Shown piece after piece: positions 23,165 to 36,215 of a stretch of 64,000 bases of DNA. The position numbers and the translations under genes are program-made. This DNA is from Spirometra erinaceieuropaei (Eukaryota; Platyhelminthes; Cestoda; Diphyllobothriidea; Diphyllobothriidae), in the NCBI GenBank assembly GCA_902702965.1, contig CACRXP010000037.1:1008572-1072571 (forward strand), written 5' to 3'. The notes under the pieces are model-generated. The model had not been told where the DNA came from and did no database searches. It saw nothing but the letters and a program-made list of their open reading frames with translations. The first letter of the stretch is position 1. Each line of letters starts with the position of its first letter.

Positions 23165-23255
23165 CAAACCTTAATCCTAACCCTAACTCATATCTTCCAA
23201 CCCCAATCATAACCCTAGTTGCCTAACAACTAACCCCCAAGCCCAATCCTAAACA
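23165..23255. repeat. Short degenerate telomere-like tract (CCCTAA variants)
   Basis: TTAATCCTAACCCTAACTC, CATAACCCTAGTTGCC and CCAATCCTAAAC stand close together on the plus strand, the C-rich orientation opposite to the tract at 15.2-15.4 kb. It is short and imperfect. Confidence 0.4.
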
Positions 23256-23439
23256 TGGGTGTACAAACTGTAGCACAATTACTGGAGTTAATACAAGTAG
23301 TAAAGCAATGGATTGTTGGCCAAAGCAGGCTGCATTTCCGAGGCTCACAAATTGCTATTCAAATACACTGAATGTCATAAAATATACAGCCAGTTTCCCA
23401 AAAATGCGGCCAGTTGAACTCGGTCAGTCTAGTGACATG

Positions 23440-23835
23440 ACTGCTCGTCAGACGCAATCCGACAATGTCTACGTGTGCCCCACAGCAAGGTGAAGTAAGC
23501 ACGGTGACTTGCGTGTGAATCAGTTTATAGTGAATTTTGACTTGCGCAACATCCGCAGCACTCTTTTCTCCTCCCGCACCTGGATACGGTGTTGAGACAG
23601 AGTCATGAGGACTGAAGACCGGGAATGGCGTACAACTCTACACCTCCTTGTTCAAAACAAATACTTAACCAGGATTTTGACCAGTAAAAACAACAGCGGA
23701 AAAAACGTGGATGACCGAGCAGTCATACACACGACCTGCTTACCCAGTGGGTGTGCAAGCGCATGTCTCAGCAGGGAACCAGGTACCGGAGAACTTCCAG
23801 CGCCTACCAGGCTGGTAACATGCAGACACGACCAA
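23440..23835. repeat. Dispersed repeat family E, copy 1
   Basis: Shared blocks with 27.96-28.37 kb include CGCAATCCGACAA, CCCACAGCAAGGT, GCACGGTGACTTGCG, CAGGATTTTGACCAG, GTGTGCAAGCGCAT and CAGGTACCGGAGAACT. The overlapping short ORFs (23605-23871 and 28142-28480) show partly similar translations but no known domain. Confidence 0.6.
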
Positions 23836-24515
23836 AGCCAGGCATCGGCTTCACTGTATTTTCACAGATAGGGCAGGCAGAAAAACACATTATTCTGCGA
23901 GGTTCGGATTTGACTTAATGCCAAACTTCTGTAATTTAGCCGATTTTGCTAGAAACAGTCACAAACCATATTCCAAATATAAATGCACACAAATATTTCA
24001 TGTTCCAGTCGGTATGTGTTGCGGCAGACCCCAAAGAGTATATTATTGACTGATGTCAAAAGTGTCTGTAAACAGAAAATATTGTCTGACCTACTTTGTA
24101 CTACTTCGAACCATGGAATTAATCCCGAATCCCACTGATTCCGCTGATGTTCAATCGGAACTTTACTCAGAAAATTGTGCTATTCTACATCAAGCAACCT
24201 CGCATGCGAAGAACCAGGTTACTTGCCATTTGTTCACGGATATTAAATTGCAGTTATCCTCCACAGAAAGGAGAAACTTAAAGTTCCGTATTATATCCAC
24301 TTCCTGGGCACTTTCATCTGCATAAACCTGACATTCGAAGCTTCACAGTATTTCGTTATTGAAAAAATTAGATAATAAATTGATTTTTTTAGAACAACCT
24401 GCGTTTTAAATCATTTTAATACGATGCGAAAAACGATATCAAATCTCTTATTTACTATTATGAGACCGAAAGCCGCGTGTGCAGACGATGGGGACGAATC
24501 GTTCTTTGCTTATAT

Positions 24516-25525
24516 AAAGTAAGTGGGGTAACTCATGAAATTTCAACCAAAATTCTGAAACACGTTTTCCTCTCGAAAAGATTTATTAAGTGGAGTTGTA
24601 AAATCATTCATCGTGCAGCATAATTCTATAGTAATTCCTTAGTAACAATTTAGTTATTCCATAATTCAGTTACCTCAGGATGCCGGCTTTCAAAAGAACT
24701 TCTTTCCACCTGCATACATAAACCGTACTCCGCAGAAAACGCCTACTTCAGTAGCATGCAATCTTCTCATGGATTTTTGATACTCTAAAATATTCAATTA
24801 TATCTCATGGAAAACATGAAGACAAGTATTCATTCTCTTGCCTATTTTATAGAACATTATGTCTTTTTTCAATTTTATACTCAGATGAAGAAAATAGTTC
24901 TGTTTTAAAAACGATTATAATTCTGAAATTTTTCAATACTGTTAAATGGCCTTTTGACTAAACGTCCTGTTTCAGTATTTTCCAATGTGGCTTTTAAATT
25001 TGGCAATATGGTTCAATTCCACTGCTAAATTTTATGAAACCCAAGTTGTCTCCTCTTAATACCGCAGAGAAATGCATGGTTTTCCGCACGCGGAAAATAT
25101 GCGGCTTGTAGTTTGGAAACCCTGAATGCAAGTGTAACCGCAGGTTGGGTTCAAAATTATTTGGGGATGGGAAAAGATTTGAAAACTAAATCATGCCCTT
25201 TGTTTGGACATTAAATTGAAAAAAGGCGTACTTTTCTACTGAATGAGTAAAATAAAAATCTGTATGCATGTTTTGCATGAAATATAGTTGAATATATAAG
25301 GGCATCGAAAACCAATGAGACAAATGCATGCCATTAAAGTAGCCAGTTTTTACAAAGTATCCTTTTTGTATGCCACCGGAAAAAAGTTTATTCGAAAGCT
25401 GGCATCCTGAGACAAATGACTTATTATTAAATTATGCCGCACGATGATTAATTTTATAACGCAATCCTAAACAATAGCGCATTTACGAATTTCGGTTGAC
25501 ATTTCAGTTGTTAACCGATCTACTG
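24516..25525. mobile_element. Mariner-like non-autonomous DNA transposon (MITE), copy 2, about 1 kb
   Basis: The left end has GGGGTAACTCATGAAATTTC then AACCAAAATTCTGAAAC. The right end has ATTTCGGTTGACATTTCAG, then GTTAACCGATCTACTG followed by TA. The interior matches 18219-19022 partly in direct and partly in inverted order: the block CGCGGAAAATATGCGGC with a CCGCAGAGAAATGCATGG neighbour is inverted relative to copy 1. No transposase frame was seen. Confidence 0.6.
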
Positions 25526-25689
25526 TATAATTATAAGCACCCACTACAGATGCATTTAAATGTTGGATATTTGTGTTATTTTTTAGCTACAACTCTCAAT
25601 TTATTGGATTCAGTGGCAGAAACAGCGAATAAATCATAAATTTCTCAAAGCATGGATGTAGATAAGTAAGTGAAATTGCGGGGTTTTCG

Positions 25690-26030
25690 AAGTTTTCAAG
25701 TTTTTCGCAGTTGAATCAATATGAATTGTTCAAAATCTGCCAAAAATATCAACGAATTACGTGGGCCTAGTAATTATCTGGTGGATTCTGGGTGAAGTAC
25801 TTAGCAGATACTGCTTGGGCAGTCAACTAACTGTATCATATTTCGTGGATTCCAGACGTGCCAGTTCGTTGGGTGGGTAATTTGATCCGAATCTGATTAA
25901 ACGCGCGTCATCCGGCGGAACCTTGAAGCTCAGGTGATTAGAGCGTTGGCTTTACTAAAGCCTTCACCTTACTGTCGTGGGTTAGAATTCCACCGAGGAG
26001 CCGATTTTTTCACAGCTGAAAAATGGAAGG
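25690..26030 (+). mobile_element. tRNA-derived SINE-like element, copy 1
   Basis: A tRNA-like head at about 25914-25998 has a box A-like GAAGCTCAGGTGATTAGAGC and a box B-like GTGGGTTAGAATTCCACC. The 220 bp before it match 59770-59970 (AATATGAATTGTTCAAAATC, CAACGAATTACGTGGGCCT, TTGATCCGAATCTGATTA). A TTTTTTCACAG follows. The middle does not fold as a normal anticodon arm. Confidence 0.6.
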
Positions 26031-26034
26031 ATCT

Positions 26035-27950
26035 TAGATAAAGAAAATATGTTAGTTATAATTAGCTTGACAACAAACTTTTTAGTATAACGTCTCCAAT
26101 TGCAGTACGCCGCCTATGCATCCGTTAAAGAACTATAATTCATAACCATTTTTTCTCTGATGTTGGCGCACCGTGACGCCGTCACGCATTAACCGGGCCA
26201 ACTGGGAAGTATGCAATACCCAAGGTAGTCGTTAATGAAAGCCGCATCACAGATGCAGATTAGTTTACTACTTTAGCAAAAGCCCTATAAAGGAGTATAT
26301 ACTTCGACGTTTACATGACAATTGATTTTTGGTGAGGCTACATTATATAATTCTACAACATAAATGTGAACAAAGCCTAACCGTCTTCCTCAAACTGTTC
26401 TGCGCAGGGTAAGGAAGGAAAAATTTATCGGAATCAGTCAAAATTTCTGAACAACTTTTACTTAAAATGCATTTAAGGATACTGCGGAGGAAATGTCAAA
26501 CGGGAACTCTGGAGACTGATTAATGAGCGCCTGCCTACGGGGCGTTACTGTGACTATGTTGCTAACGGTTTCTTCATGTAAGGTGTAAAAAATACTGCAC
26601 GACATGGATACTTTGAGGGCCCAAATCAAGTGTTTTGGAACCCGTTAAGATTCCTGGGAAACGCTTGTAGAGGTTTGTCGGAGTTACTGATCTGCTTCAA
26701 AACGGCAGGAATCAGTTTCAGGAGCAACCAAACGTAAGAGGTCGTAACAAAGATGTAATAACGAGTGACCGAAGTGCTTCGGAACAGGCTTGCCAGCGTC
26801 TGCCTGCACTGAACATGTTAGTGGTGTTAATCTACGATTAAGCCCTTAATGGTTTCATTGGAGACCTTCGTATCAACAACAGTATCAGCACGATCAATTA
26901 ACCATCCTAAATACAAGACTACCCTTTAAAACATAATGAGACGCCCCTTGTTTATTTTTTAAAGGAAATTAGGGCGCGAACTTGGAGAAAATTCTTCGAA
27001 AGAGACCTATTCAGGCACGACTTGCTTACGCGCTGACCGCTCAGAGAGGTTCGCATGTGTCATGCATAGACGCCTTAAATGCGACCTTAGCAGTCAGACA
27101 GACACAGTGCCAGACTACTTCCACCGCGACCGTACATGTGTTTCGCCCGTTATTCTGGTCGAAAACCTGTTATTTCATGCCGGCACAACTTAAGAGCTTC
27201 TGATGCGGCCAAATCTCCTAAACAACTCCTAGTACCGGCGAAACCAAAGGCAGAAAACGTTTTTCTTCTAAGACTCAAGTAAATTTGTGCAAAGAAGGTG
27301 GTTAGGTTATGGAAGGAGTATCGGCCACTTAGTGGCAGGTATTGATAAGGCCGTATGTCACTTATTCGACATGACGTGATTGAGAAGTGAAGGAGTGAAA
27401 CCACTATTGTGTAATTAGCCATCGGTATAATCTAAAAAACGCGAAACTCATCATCGTCACAATCTCTTTATTTACCTCTACAACCACTGTGCCAAAGTCT
27501 CACGGTTACGGGTTATGTAGCCCTCCACAGTCAACCCAAGAAAATGAGTGTCATTTCTTATGGCGGAGCCTTAAGCCCCATCCGATTCCAGCAGTCACTT
27601 AGGAGTTCATTATCTCCCATCAGGGAGACAATGTCTAAGTATATGCGGACAAGGGAGTGAAAAATTCGTAGTAGAAAGCGCTTGTTGCATTTAAGAGTAA
27701 GGCTACCGTAAATATGCAAGCCTTTTCAGCATTGAATTACAGCTCCATAGCCAGAGTGAAGTCACACATTTTGTCAGCCTAGTGTGTTCGTTTTTATTTG
27801 ATAACCTGAAAACCAATTGAATAGTGTGGAGAAATTCTTCTCTTACCGTTCCGTACTCTTTCTATTAATGATATGGAGATGGTCATGCAATGAGCAACTC
27901 TCGGTGAAATTCAATGCTGCACTACCTAATAAAACAAAACTTCGGCAACA
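26035..27950. other. Non-coding stretch, no gene recognised
   Basis: Short ORFs only (for example 26982-27203 and 27150-27422); none has a recognisable domain or splice-supported structure. Confidence 0.4.
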
Positions 27951-27954
27951 TGAC

Positions 27955-28375
27955 ACGACAGATAAACAGACAAACGATAGTATGACGTCGCAATCCGACA
28001 AGGTCCACCGTGTGTCCCACAGCAAGGTAAAGTAGGCACGGTGACTTGCGCGTGAATTAGTTTATGTTGATTGCAGACTTGCGCAGCATCCATCGTACTC
28101 TCTTCCCCTCCCCCACCTGGATAGGATCTTAAGACAGGGTCATGAAGACAAGAGAAAGGGAGGGGCGCGGGTGGATGACCAGACCCTCACCTAGACGTAC
28201 CACTCCACAGTCCCTCGTTCACAACCAGGATTTTGACCAGCAAATCAACGGCAGAAGAGACGTGGATGACCCAGTAGTCATACGCACAACCTGTGTACTC
28301 AATGAGTGTGCAAGCGCATCTACCAGCAGCGAAACAGGTACCGGAGAACTGCCAGCGCACACCAGGCTGCACGGA
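27955..28375. repeat. Dispersed repeat family E, copy 2
   Basis: The same ordered blocks as at 23.44-23.83 kb are present, in the same orientation. Family F sequence follows immediately. Confidence 0.6.
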
Positions 28376-28545
28376 TCTTGGTTTGTTGATCTTAACATAG
28401 CAGCCGCTCAAAAACATTGGAAACAGACTTCTACAAATATATGTGTTTCTGTGGTGATAGAAGATAGGAAGAATACTTGAGACTTATGGCGAAAGCGACC
28501 TACCTACTTGCCACGGAAGTCCTTGTGAAACACACGCTGAAATTG
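28372..28545. repeat. Dispersed repeat family F, copy 1
   Basis: TTGGTTTGTTGATCTTAACAT, ATAGCAGCCG and CCTACCTACTTGCCACGGAA with GTCCTTGTGAAACACACG recur near 29.82-29.97 kb in the same order. Confidence 0.6.
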
Positions 28546-28549
28546 ACAG

Positions 28550-29810
28550 ATCTCAATTTAGATGGAATCACAAAGAAGTCTAATCATTAGTCCTCAAAAC
28601 CAACTCCGTCTCCAAGGCCCACGCGAGCGAACAGACCTTTACAAACGAAGCCGCCGGGTTCTCGTGCCAGCCAACAAGGAGGTAGCAGAGGACAGTGAGC
28701 AAAATGGCTCGATTGTTATGTGAATCCTGAAGACATAAAAAATGTAAAGTGATCCCAACCACGTCAATCTGCACAATGAGTTCCACGAAGGAAAAGAAAG
28801 TTCCTACAGCATGTTAGTCTATCTGAGAGAGGAATTCAATACATAGAGCAGAAGTATTTTTCGAAAAATTTTGGTAAAATTTGGACGTTTAGGACACGTA
28901 CGCCCATCTATTGAGAAACCGAAGTACTGCGTTGCCTGGGTTTCCTCGTTTTACCAGTGCATGATCGCATGGAATCGCAATTTATCGACATCATCGCGTT
29001 TTTCTATAGTAAATGCATCATATCCAAAATTACTACACCTGACGCAATGACTATAGTCCGCGTTGTTCTCGACAGGGTATAAGTGGAGAAAGCGGCCGCT
29101 AACAACCAATTTAAATACATAAAAACCGCTAGTTTTACCCTGACTTATCTTTGATGCTTACTAAATAGGGCCGATGACGTTTACCGCCTCCTGTGTCCTT
29201 TTATGCGTTTTCGCCTGCATTTTCACAAAAGTTGCATATATCTCGCTACCTCGACAAAACAAGTAGCACATTATTTTTATCATTTTTCGCTTTTTCATCG
29301 TGGTAGGGGTACGCTATGCGAAATATAAGACTTATTTTGGCATTCTCACCGATTCCCTCCACATTACGCTTCATAATTTTTAAGAAATTACAGACTCCCA
29401 GAATATAAATATCTTTTACAAGAGGTTTTGTACCATGCGCTTGCTAAGTAATGTCTTCGGTATTTCCAATGCTCCTATCCGTGCAACCCCATTCCGACTA
29501 CACCATCACTTCTGGTAACTTACTAGTTAATTTCTAGGGGGGAGGGGGGGAGTGACGACAAGGCTTCTTACCAATAAACACTATTGCGTATTCACGTCTG
29601 CTGGCGGTTTTCTTGCTTAACCGCAAATTAGGAGGCAGACGACTTTTTATTTCAGGGTGTCACGGTGTGCAGACAAACGCATGGCACAGGTTCGACATTT
29701 TTTTATGATAACAACATCCTGATCTAAACTGAACAGTTCCCATATTTAGCCGGAAGTATCTTAAAGAATGCAAGTGGCATGTGCTCAGGTTTGTTGTTAC
29801 TGAGGCTGTA
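28550..29810. other. Non-coding stretch, no gene recognised
   Basis: Between the two family F repeats. It has a G-rich run near 29535-29555; nothing else was identified. Confidence 0.35.
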
Positions 29811-29812
29811 AA

Positions 29813-29975
29813 GGTCATGGTTTGTTGATCGTGACATAGCAGCCGATCGGAAACATTTGAAGCAGACTTTTAAAAATATATGCATTTCTCTGGCGATAGA
29901 AAAAAGAAGAGTAAGTGAGACTCATGGCAAAATGCGACCTACCTACTTGCCACGGAAGTCCTTGTGAAACACACG
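29813..29975. repeat. Dispersed repeat family F, copy 2
   Basis: ATGGTTTGTTGATCGTGACAT, ATAGCAGCCG and CCTACCTACTTGCCACGGAA with GTCCTTGTGAAACACACG match 28372-28545. Confidence 0.6.
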
Positions 29976-29979
29976 TCGT

Positions 29980-31825
29980 CGACGGAAGGGTCGGCTGGAA
30001 AAGTACAACGACGAAAATAGCCAACTAATGGAAGCAGACAATTCCTTCGGTAGAGCTTGATGAACAGACCAGCTGCATAGACAGCCTGAATGGACGATGA
30101 AGATCGCCTCTGTACCAACATTCAAATTCAAAATTAGAGTTTTACCAACATGAATGCTAGACTTCAGCTCCACGACAGAAACGAATTGAGGTCACGCAGA
30201 TCGCAGCCAACCGCAAAGATAAAATGATGAGCACTGTGCGCTGTGCCTACATGCGTGTTAATATGAGGCGAAGCTATTAGTGGAGGCACGTAAGGCGCCA
30301 CAATAGGCCAACCTGATCCCGAACAACTGCAAAAGACAGAAGGTACCAGAACGAGGTTCTTATTATCCCCCAAGTTGCTGTCCTAGGCAGAAATGTCGGC
30401 TGGAGAGGCCAGGGTGTGGATTGACGCTCATAAGGCATGCCTAGGAGAGAGGGAGGAACGGCAGCTGCCCTAACATGTTTAGTGGGGCAGGTTCAGGTGC
30501 TTCTGTCAGAGTTATATGCGCTGCCATAACTTAGGCGGCCTGTTCAAGTGCGTCTGGAATGGCCCACCGCTAGAGTGAATGACTTTGTTTCAGGGGGACA
30601 TTAAACGGGGCGATAGGCAACATAATGATAGCAGTCGGTTACTTAGGCACTAAGGACAACAAAGGCCGTCGTCGGACGATACGATCGTGGAGGAGCGTAG
30701 AAGTTCTAAATAGTTCTTAAACGAAAGTTCATTTGCTACGTCACCTGTAACAAAACTCAAGTGTGACAAAGCTCTATAGAACGGGCTAGATGTGGACTTT
30801 GAAAGACAGATATTGGAGAAAAACTAATTGATGTTTTATTTTGCAGAAAATCGTGTCCTTGCCTAATGCGCCTAAAGACGGTTAGGATGACCGAAGGCCA
30901 ACTTTCTTTTAGCTAACCAGCATGAAATGCTTCGGGGTAGTTGCCCAAAGCCAATGAATGAACCACCACGTTCCTTGATTATGAAGTAAGATAAATTAAG
31001 TAGTCCGAATATGAAAAAGAGCAGAGTATATAAAATGGTTTCAGCCACGGTTTCGGTGTTGTAAGTTCCAAAAATAAGCGTATCAGTACAGAATAATCCG
31101 GCCAGAAATCTGAATCATGAACGACGGCTCATATACTGCTCGGTTGAGACAGGACTTCTACACCGCTAGTTAGCGCATTCGTAGGTATATTATTGAAGTA
31201 ACTATATTGATTGCTTCACGCATTAGGAGAGTACAATGTTTTTACGCAACGTGCATACCGTCTTTTCCTGAAAAGTTTCAGATCAGCCACTGAATCTGCT
31301 GGAAAATGGCCCGTGTTCAGAGCTTTAGTCTAATTTACGTTAGTATGTTATCAATAAGATCGAAAGTCAAACTAGGAAAGAACGCGCATGCATTTTGAGT
31401 AACCGGAAACACCTGAGTACATTACAGCAAAATGGGCAATGTTTATCCCTTGGCTGGGATCAGATCGACTTCATGCCTCCTGAGCTTTATGGAAAAACAG
31501 AGAAGGCAACACCAAGTGTGCCCAAAGCCACACGTCTGTTTTATTTTAGAATTCATCTCATGCACTATCATACGGACAAAAAGTGATTAAAATTTTACCG
31601 TCAAGTTTTGGACAATCTGCCTTTTTCGCAGTTGATGCAGAGAAGAAGTCATTTTACGGGAATTGATCTGGGACAGGAACTTCTCAAATATTCTTTGCAA
31701 ACAAGCTCTCCTCACGGTAACACGTAAAAATAAAAGTTACTATAACTGCCAAATGTTCTTCATCTTCTTTAACTTCATACACATCCACCAGTTAATTCTT
31801 ATGAGGTTGACATTTCATAAATGTT
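29980..31825. other. Non-coding stretch, no gene recognised
   Basis: Only short ORFs without motifs. The translated pieces look random and no repeat partner was found inside the window. Confidence 0.35.
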
Positions 31826-31985
31826 TATTGACCCAATCGTGGAAAAATCGCCACCTCGGGGGTTTCGGATTCACGCAGTAAAGGGAAGGCTTTAGTACAG
31901 CCAACGTTCTAACCGCTTGAGCTACGAGGCCCCACCGGACGACGCAAGTTTAAGCACGTTTGGATCAAGTTACCTAAGTTCTATA
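31826..31985 (-). mobile_element. tRNA-derived SINE-like element, minus-strand copy
   Basis: The stretch ACGTTCTAACCGCTTGAGCT then ACGAGGCCCC is the reverse complement of the tRNA-like head seen at 25.9 and 60.0 kb. The following CCGGACGACGC, GTTTAAGCACG and TTTGGATCAAGTTACC are the reverse of the body next to the head at 25.9 kb. Confidence 0.6.
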
Positions 31986-31989
31986 CGAC

Positions 31990-34900
31990 ACCAGACCTGG
32001 TTGTAGTGGCAAAGGCCTGTAGCTTAGGTTTCTATGGCATTTCCTATTCTGCTTATTCTACCTTTTATTTAGAGGACACTTTTCCCTCCGTATCAAGTGC
32101 CGGCTCAGTGAACTGACGGCCCGCGGAACGGTCGAAAAGCTGTCGTAGGAACGTTTTGTTGCAAAACACGAACGCAGAGGCTAACTGAAGGCGACAAAGG
32201 AAGACCACGCAGAAAGTCACTGGGCTGTTTAGACGCCTATTCCGGTAAAACATAAGCACTAGGACGTTCGCGAATGTCCTGAGAGCCATCGCAAGCAGCC
32301 CTCGAGTTGACAGGGTATGCAAGGCGGTAGAGAGAAAATGAACGGATGGGGGACAATCGAAAGTGATACACCGCGCTGGCTAATAGAAGGAGAAAGTGCA
32401 CTGATCAAGCAGCATTACGACGAGCCAAGGCGTTCAACGCCAAACTAATCCACATTGAGATCACGTAAATACCGAGTGGGAGGTCACAAGGGAAGCAGAA
32501 AATCATGTCTTCGATGTAAGTCAATCCCACTGGACAGTATCCGGCATTGCCAGTATGCGGAATGGACCAGTACACGTAGACTAATGCAAACCGAACTCCC
32601 CGTTAGAAAAGTCCTAGCCCATGCTATACGGGCGTAGGCTTTTTGGGCAGAAATGACAGCAGGACCGAAAACTTACATATCAAAGGCTATCTGATGGGCT
32701 GTTAAGCATAACAGCCCCCCCCCGTCGTCCAACCCTCAGCTTTAACTATAGGCAACGAGCAAGGCAATGGTAAGGCAGCAACACCAGAGCCAAACCACGT
32801 TCTCGAAGGTGTTGTCGAATTCGTAGCACCCTAACTTGACCGACGCCGACGAACAGCGGAACATAATTTACCACGCCTACTGATAACAAGCAAGTACGCC
32901 AACAATATCCTCTCATTATGCCAGGCTGCGAACTGTGATCTAACCTACGAAATCGGTCTCACTAGTGCCTCAAGAGGTTGGCTTACCGCGACAGCGAAAC
33001 TCATGGGCAGGTCAACACGAACTTCACACCAGGTTTTAGGTAGGAACTAAACGTCAGTAAAGGGGACATTGTATTCTGCGGAGAATTGATGAGAAATAAG
33101 TTGTCGGAGCAGTTTGACGGACGGACGTGTGACGTACTCTCAACAACCGCTGTGTAAGGCATCTGGGCAGCTTGCGTAAAAGCATGTCTGAGCCGACCTC
33201 AGAGTTGAGTGGCCGGGCACCTTCCAGTCTCGAGCTGTTGGTGCTTGGTCAGACGAGGTGAAAACATCATACAGAACTTCACAATGCCGGAGCGTGTGGC
33301 AGTATCAGTGCCTACCTTGCGTTCTCGAGAATGGTCAATGGCAACCATTCCACTACGTTAATTATTTACCGTTTGCAACAAAAATTATCACGGTCTTTGT
33401 TAGCCTGTTTTAATATAACGTCATTGTCCTGCGCCGCCCCTCCCCCCTTTACATCAATCCCCCTAGGAAGAGTGCCAAAAGAACCCTCAGACCTGACTGC
33501 ACTTGAGAAAAACAAAAATCCCTTGAAGCTCTATTATGCAACATGTGGTCCTCAGCCATATCACCCTTAAGATCTGTGGACTAACTAAGTGCCACCGTAA
33601 GCAACTGATTTTCCATGATGACAGTTGAAGCCATTATCTGGACACAGGCCTTCAAACAGGTCATACACATACGGGACTCCACGCGGTAGCCCGAGAGAGG
33701 CGATTTCTATTCACCTCTTTTTACTCACCTATTATCCACAAAGGCAGACCCAGCCTCAACAGACTGTGTCAAAATTCAGTTGCTTCGTTCGAGGTCGCCT
33801 GACTTCCACATTATGAGACCACCAACCCTCCTGAGTTAATTAACTAGTACCGGTAACAAGCATACTTCCGACGCTCGGAGTTTTACATTTGATTACAGGT
33901 GCGAATGGAGCATTCTTCACGCCAAATTCTTCCACGCTCGTAATGATCAGATGCTTGAGAACAGGAAAGATCATTGGCGAGCGCTGCTCCCATTCAATCC
34001 ACAAAAGCACATTTTTGCCGGATATCGGAGGTGATGGTCGTTTTTGGATTGGCGATTACTAGCATCTTCCTTGAGCATAAGGTCCCGACATGTCCTTCGG
34101 CGAAAGAAGCTCCGGTCGAATAACGACAAATCACCTTCCCCTGTATTGGACTTCGAGATCAGAAGCAGGTTGGAAATGGTTTACTATGAGAACTTGTTTC
34201 AAAATCCTGAGTGACTTGTTATATCATTCTGAGAATTCAGAAATCATTGTTATGAAATCTTTATTCTCGAGGTCTTAGAAAATGTCTCAGTAATGGTAAT
34301 GGGAAAATGACAGTGATACACACAGTTAACCCACGAATTCCAGCACAGTTGACGATTACCGACGGTCCTCTGTCCCGCTGACTTCGACTTGCTGTTTAAC
34401 TGAGTTTATCACATGTCCTTGTGGCGGATGTTGGAGTGGGACAATGCTATGCGTTGAGTAGGGCGTACTGTCACTCAACATCCACCCATCGCGGTCATTT
34501 TAACTTTGGTCTGGCGTGCGGGAAGTTTATAAACCATTGTCCGTCCTATTACCGGAGCTCTTGGAAAGACTTTCACACCTGATGTGGCTGAACAGTGTTG
34601 ACCATGACAATGCTGTCGCCGTACCAGCACCAAGTTTTGATGATCTAAGGTGACTCAAGTGGGCGCAGTCATTAAACTGGTCAAACTATCCGTCAATGAG
34701 AGGAAAGCCAGTTTCTGAGCCGTACCCCAGACCATGTGGCATGCCTCGAGGGGTGAGTGTATGGCTTCAAATATCGAGAAATCTTGCAAAGAAAACAGGG
34801 ACAGTGGAGCGATCATCTGGCTTCTTTTGCCAGTGGGAACCAAACACCTGACTTCATGTCCCTGCCAGCTAACCAGTTAACAACGTCCTTACTGTTCCCT

Positions 34901-35990
34901 TACAGTTGGGTTCTGCTTTTTTAAACTAAATGTGGTTTAAACGACGCAGAGGACCTATAGCCAGACGTCCAGGTTAAGGACATCTTCGTGTCGAGAATAT
35001 ACTGTCCGAGGGGTCTGCGGTAGGCTTAAACGATGCCTATAGACTCATCAAGTATTTTAAACGGAGGGACCTATTTAACACCTGTTCAGGCATTTTTGCT
35101 TCACGGTTGTGGTAGCCGGAATAAGTGCCTGGATGACGAACGAGAGCCAGAGGTCTTCGGTCGTCATGGGGTACAGGAAGCTTGGAAAGACAGGACCTGC
35201 CTACTAGTCTAGCTACCGGCTATCCAATGCGTTCACTGGTAACTCATACTGGGGGAGCTCTTGGTGAATGCAATGAGCAGGCTTTTGGAGCCGAGGAATG
35301 AAGAGCGGCGTGACATGCAGCAGAAATGCTCCTCTATGTGGATGGGTGCCAATGGAGCAAATCGGTTGCTTGCTAGCCGGAACAGCACCATAGCATACCA
35401 AATATTGGTGTCCATTCAGTAAAGCTTGACCTGGCAGCGGATACAGTGCTGAAGTCAAACCAGTGTGTTGGAGCGATTGGTACAGGCGCCCATCTCCGGG
35501 AAACCATCTCCTTGTCAAGTCGCACCATGCAATCCATTACCAAAGTCACATCTCAAACAGATTTCTTGATGACCAGAGGGCGGCGACCAGGACGTTTTAA
35601 TTGTATTCTGATGACCAGGGCAGTGGGAGTACAACGCCTATTCACATTAACGTCATGCGCAGAACTGGCCTCCTATGAGATAGCAGAATGAGGCAGCAAC
35701 ATGTCAAGTTGAAGCCGCTGGTTTAAAACTTAAGATAAGTGGAGGATATTGTTCTTAGTGGTTTTTCTGTGACACCTAACGATTTCAGTCCCTGTTTTGT
35801 GGTCAAACTTCCTCAAATACGGGCCTATTCATTCAGAACAGCCTGTTGCCATCCCCTTTTTGCGTTCTGCTAGTCTCTGCGTTTTAGTCACCAGTCACAT
35901 TGTACAATTCTTATTTTGTGCATTCGATTTCTCTCTTACTGTGTAATTTATTCATACATCGTTGGCCCCTAGCTGACATTCACTCACCTT
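31990..35990. other. Non-coding stretch, no gene recognised
   Basis: Several short ORFs (33331-33570, 34090-34278, 35213-35518) carry no known motif. Base composition is more GC-rich than its surroundings in places, so an old unrecognised element is possible. Confidence 0.35.
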
Positions 35991-35994
35991 ATTG

Positions 35995-36215
35995 TGATGT
36001 CCTCATCAATAAAAAGTTTTAAAAGAATCTTGACATATTTATGTTCCAAAATGACCAACAGGGATGAGAAGTAGAGCTCACTCCATGTAACTCGTTCTCA
36101 TTTTGCCCTACCATTATGGACTTGTTTGAACTATTTCAGCCCAGAACATGTATCTGTATATCACATATTTATACGTTGCGAATAGGGTACTCAAAGGATT
36201 ACACTTATTTATCTT
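35995..36215 (+). mobile_element. LINE 3' tail, second copy of the tail at 43.13-43.38 kb
   Basis: AAGAATCTTGACATATTTATG, GATGAGAAGTAGAGCTCAC, TGTAACTCGTTCTC, ACTATTTCAGCCCAGAACAT and a GCGAATAGGGTACTCAAAG end match the 3' tail of the LINE copy at 42.03-43.38 kb. The element it belonged to was not recognised upstream. Confidence 0.6.
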
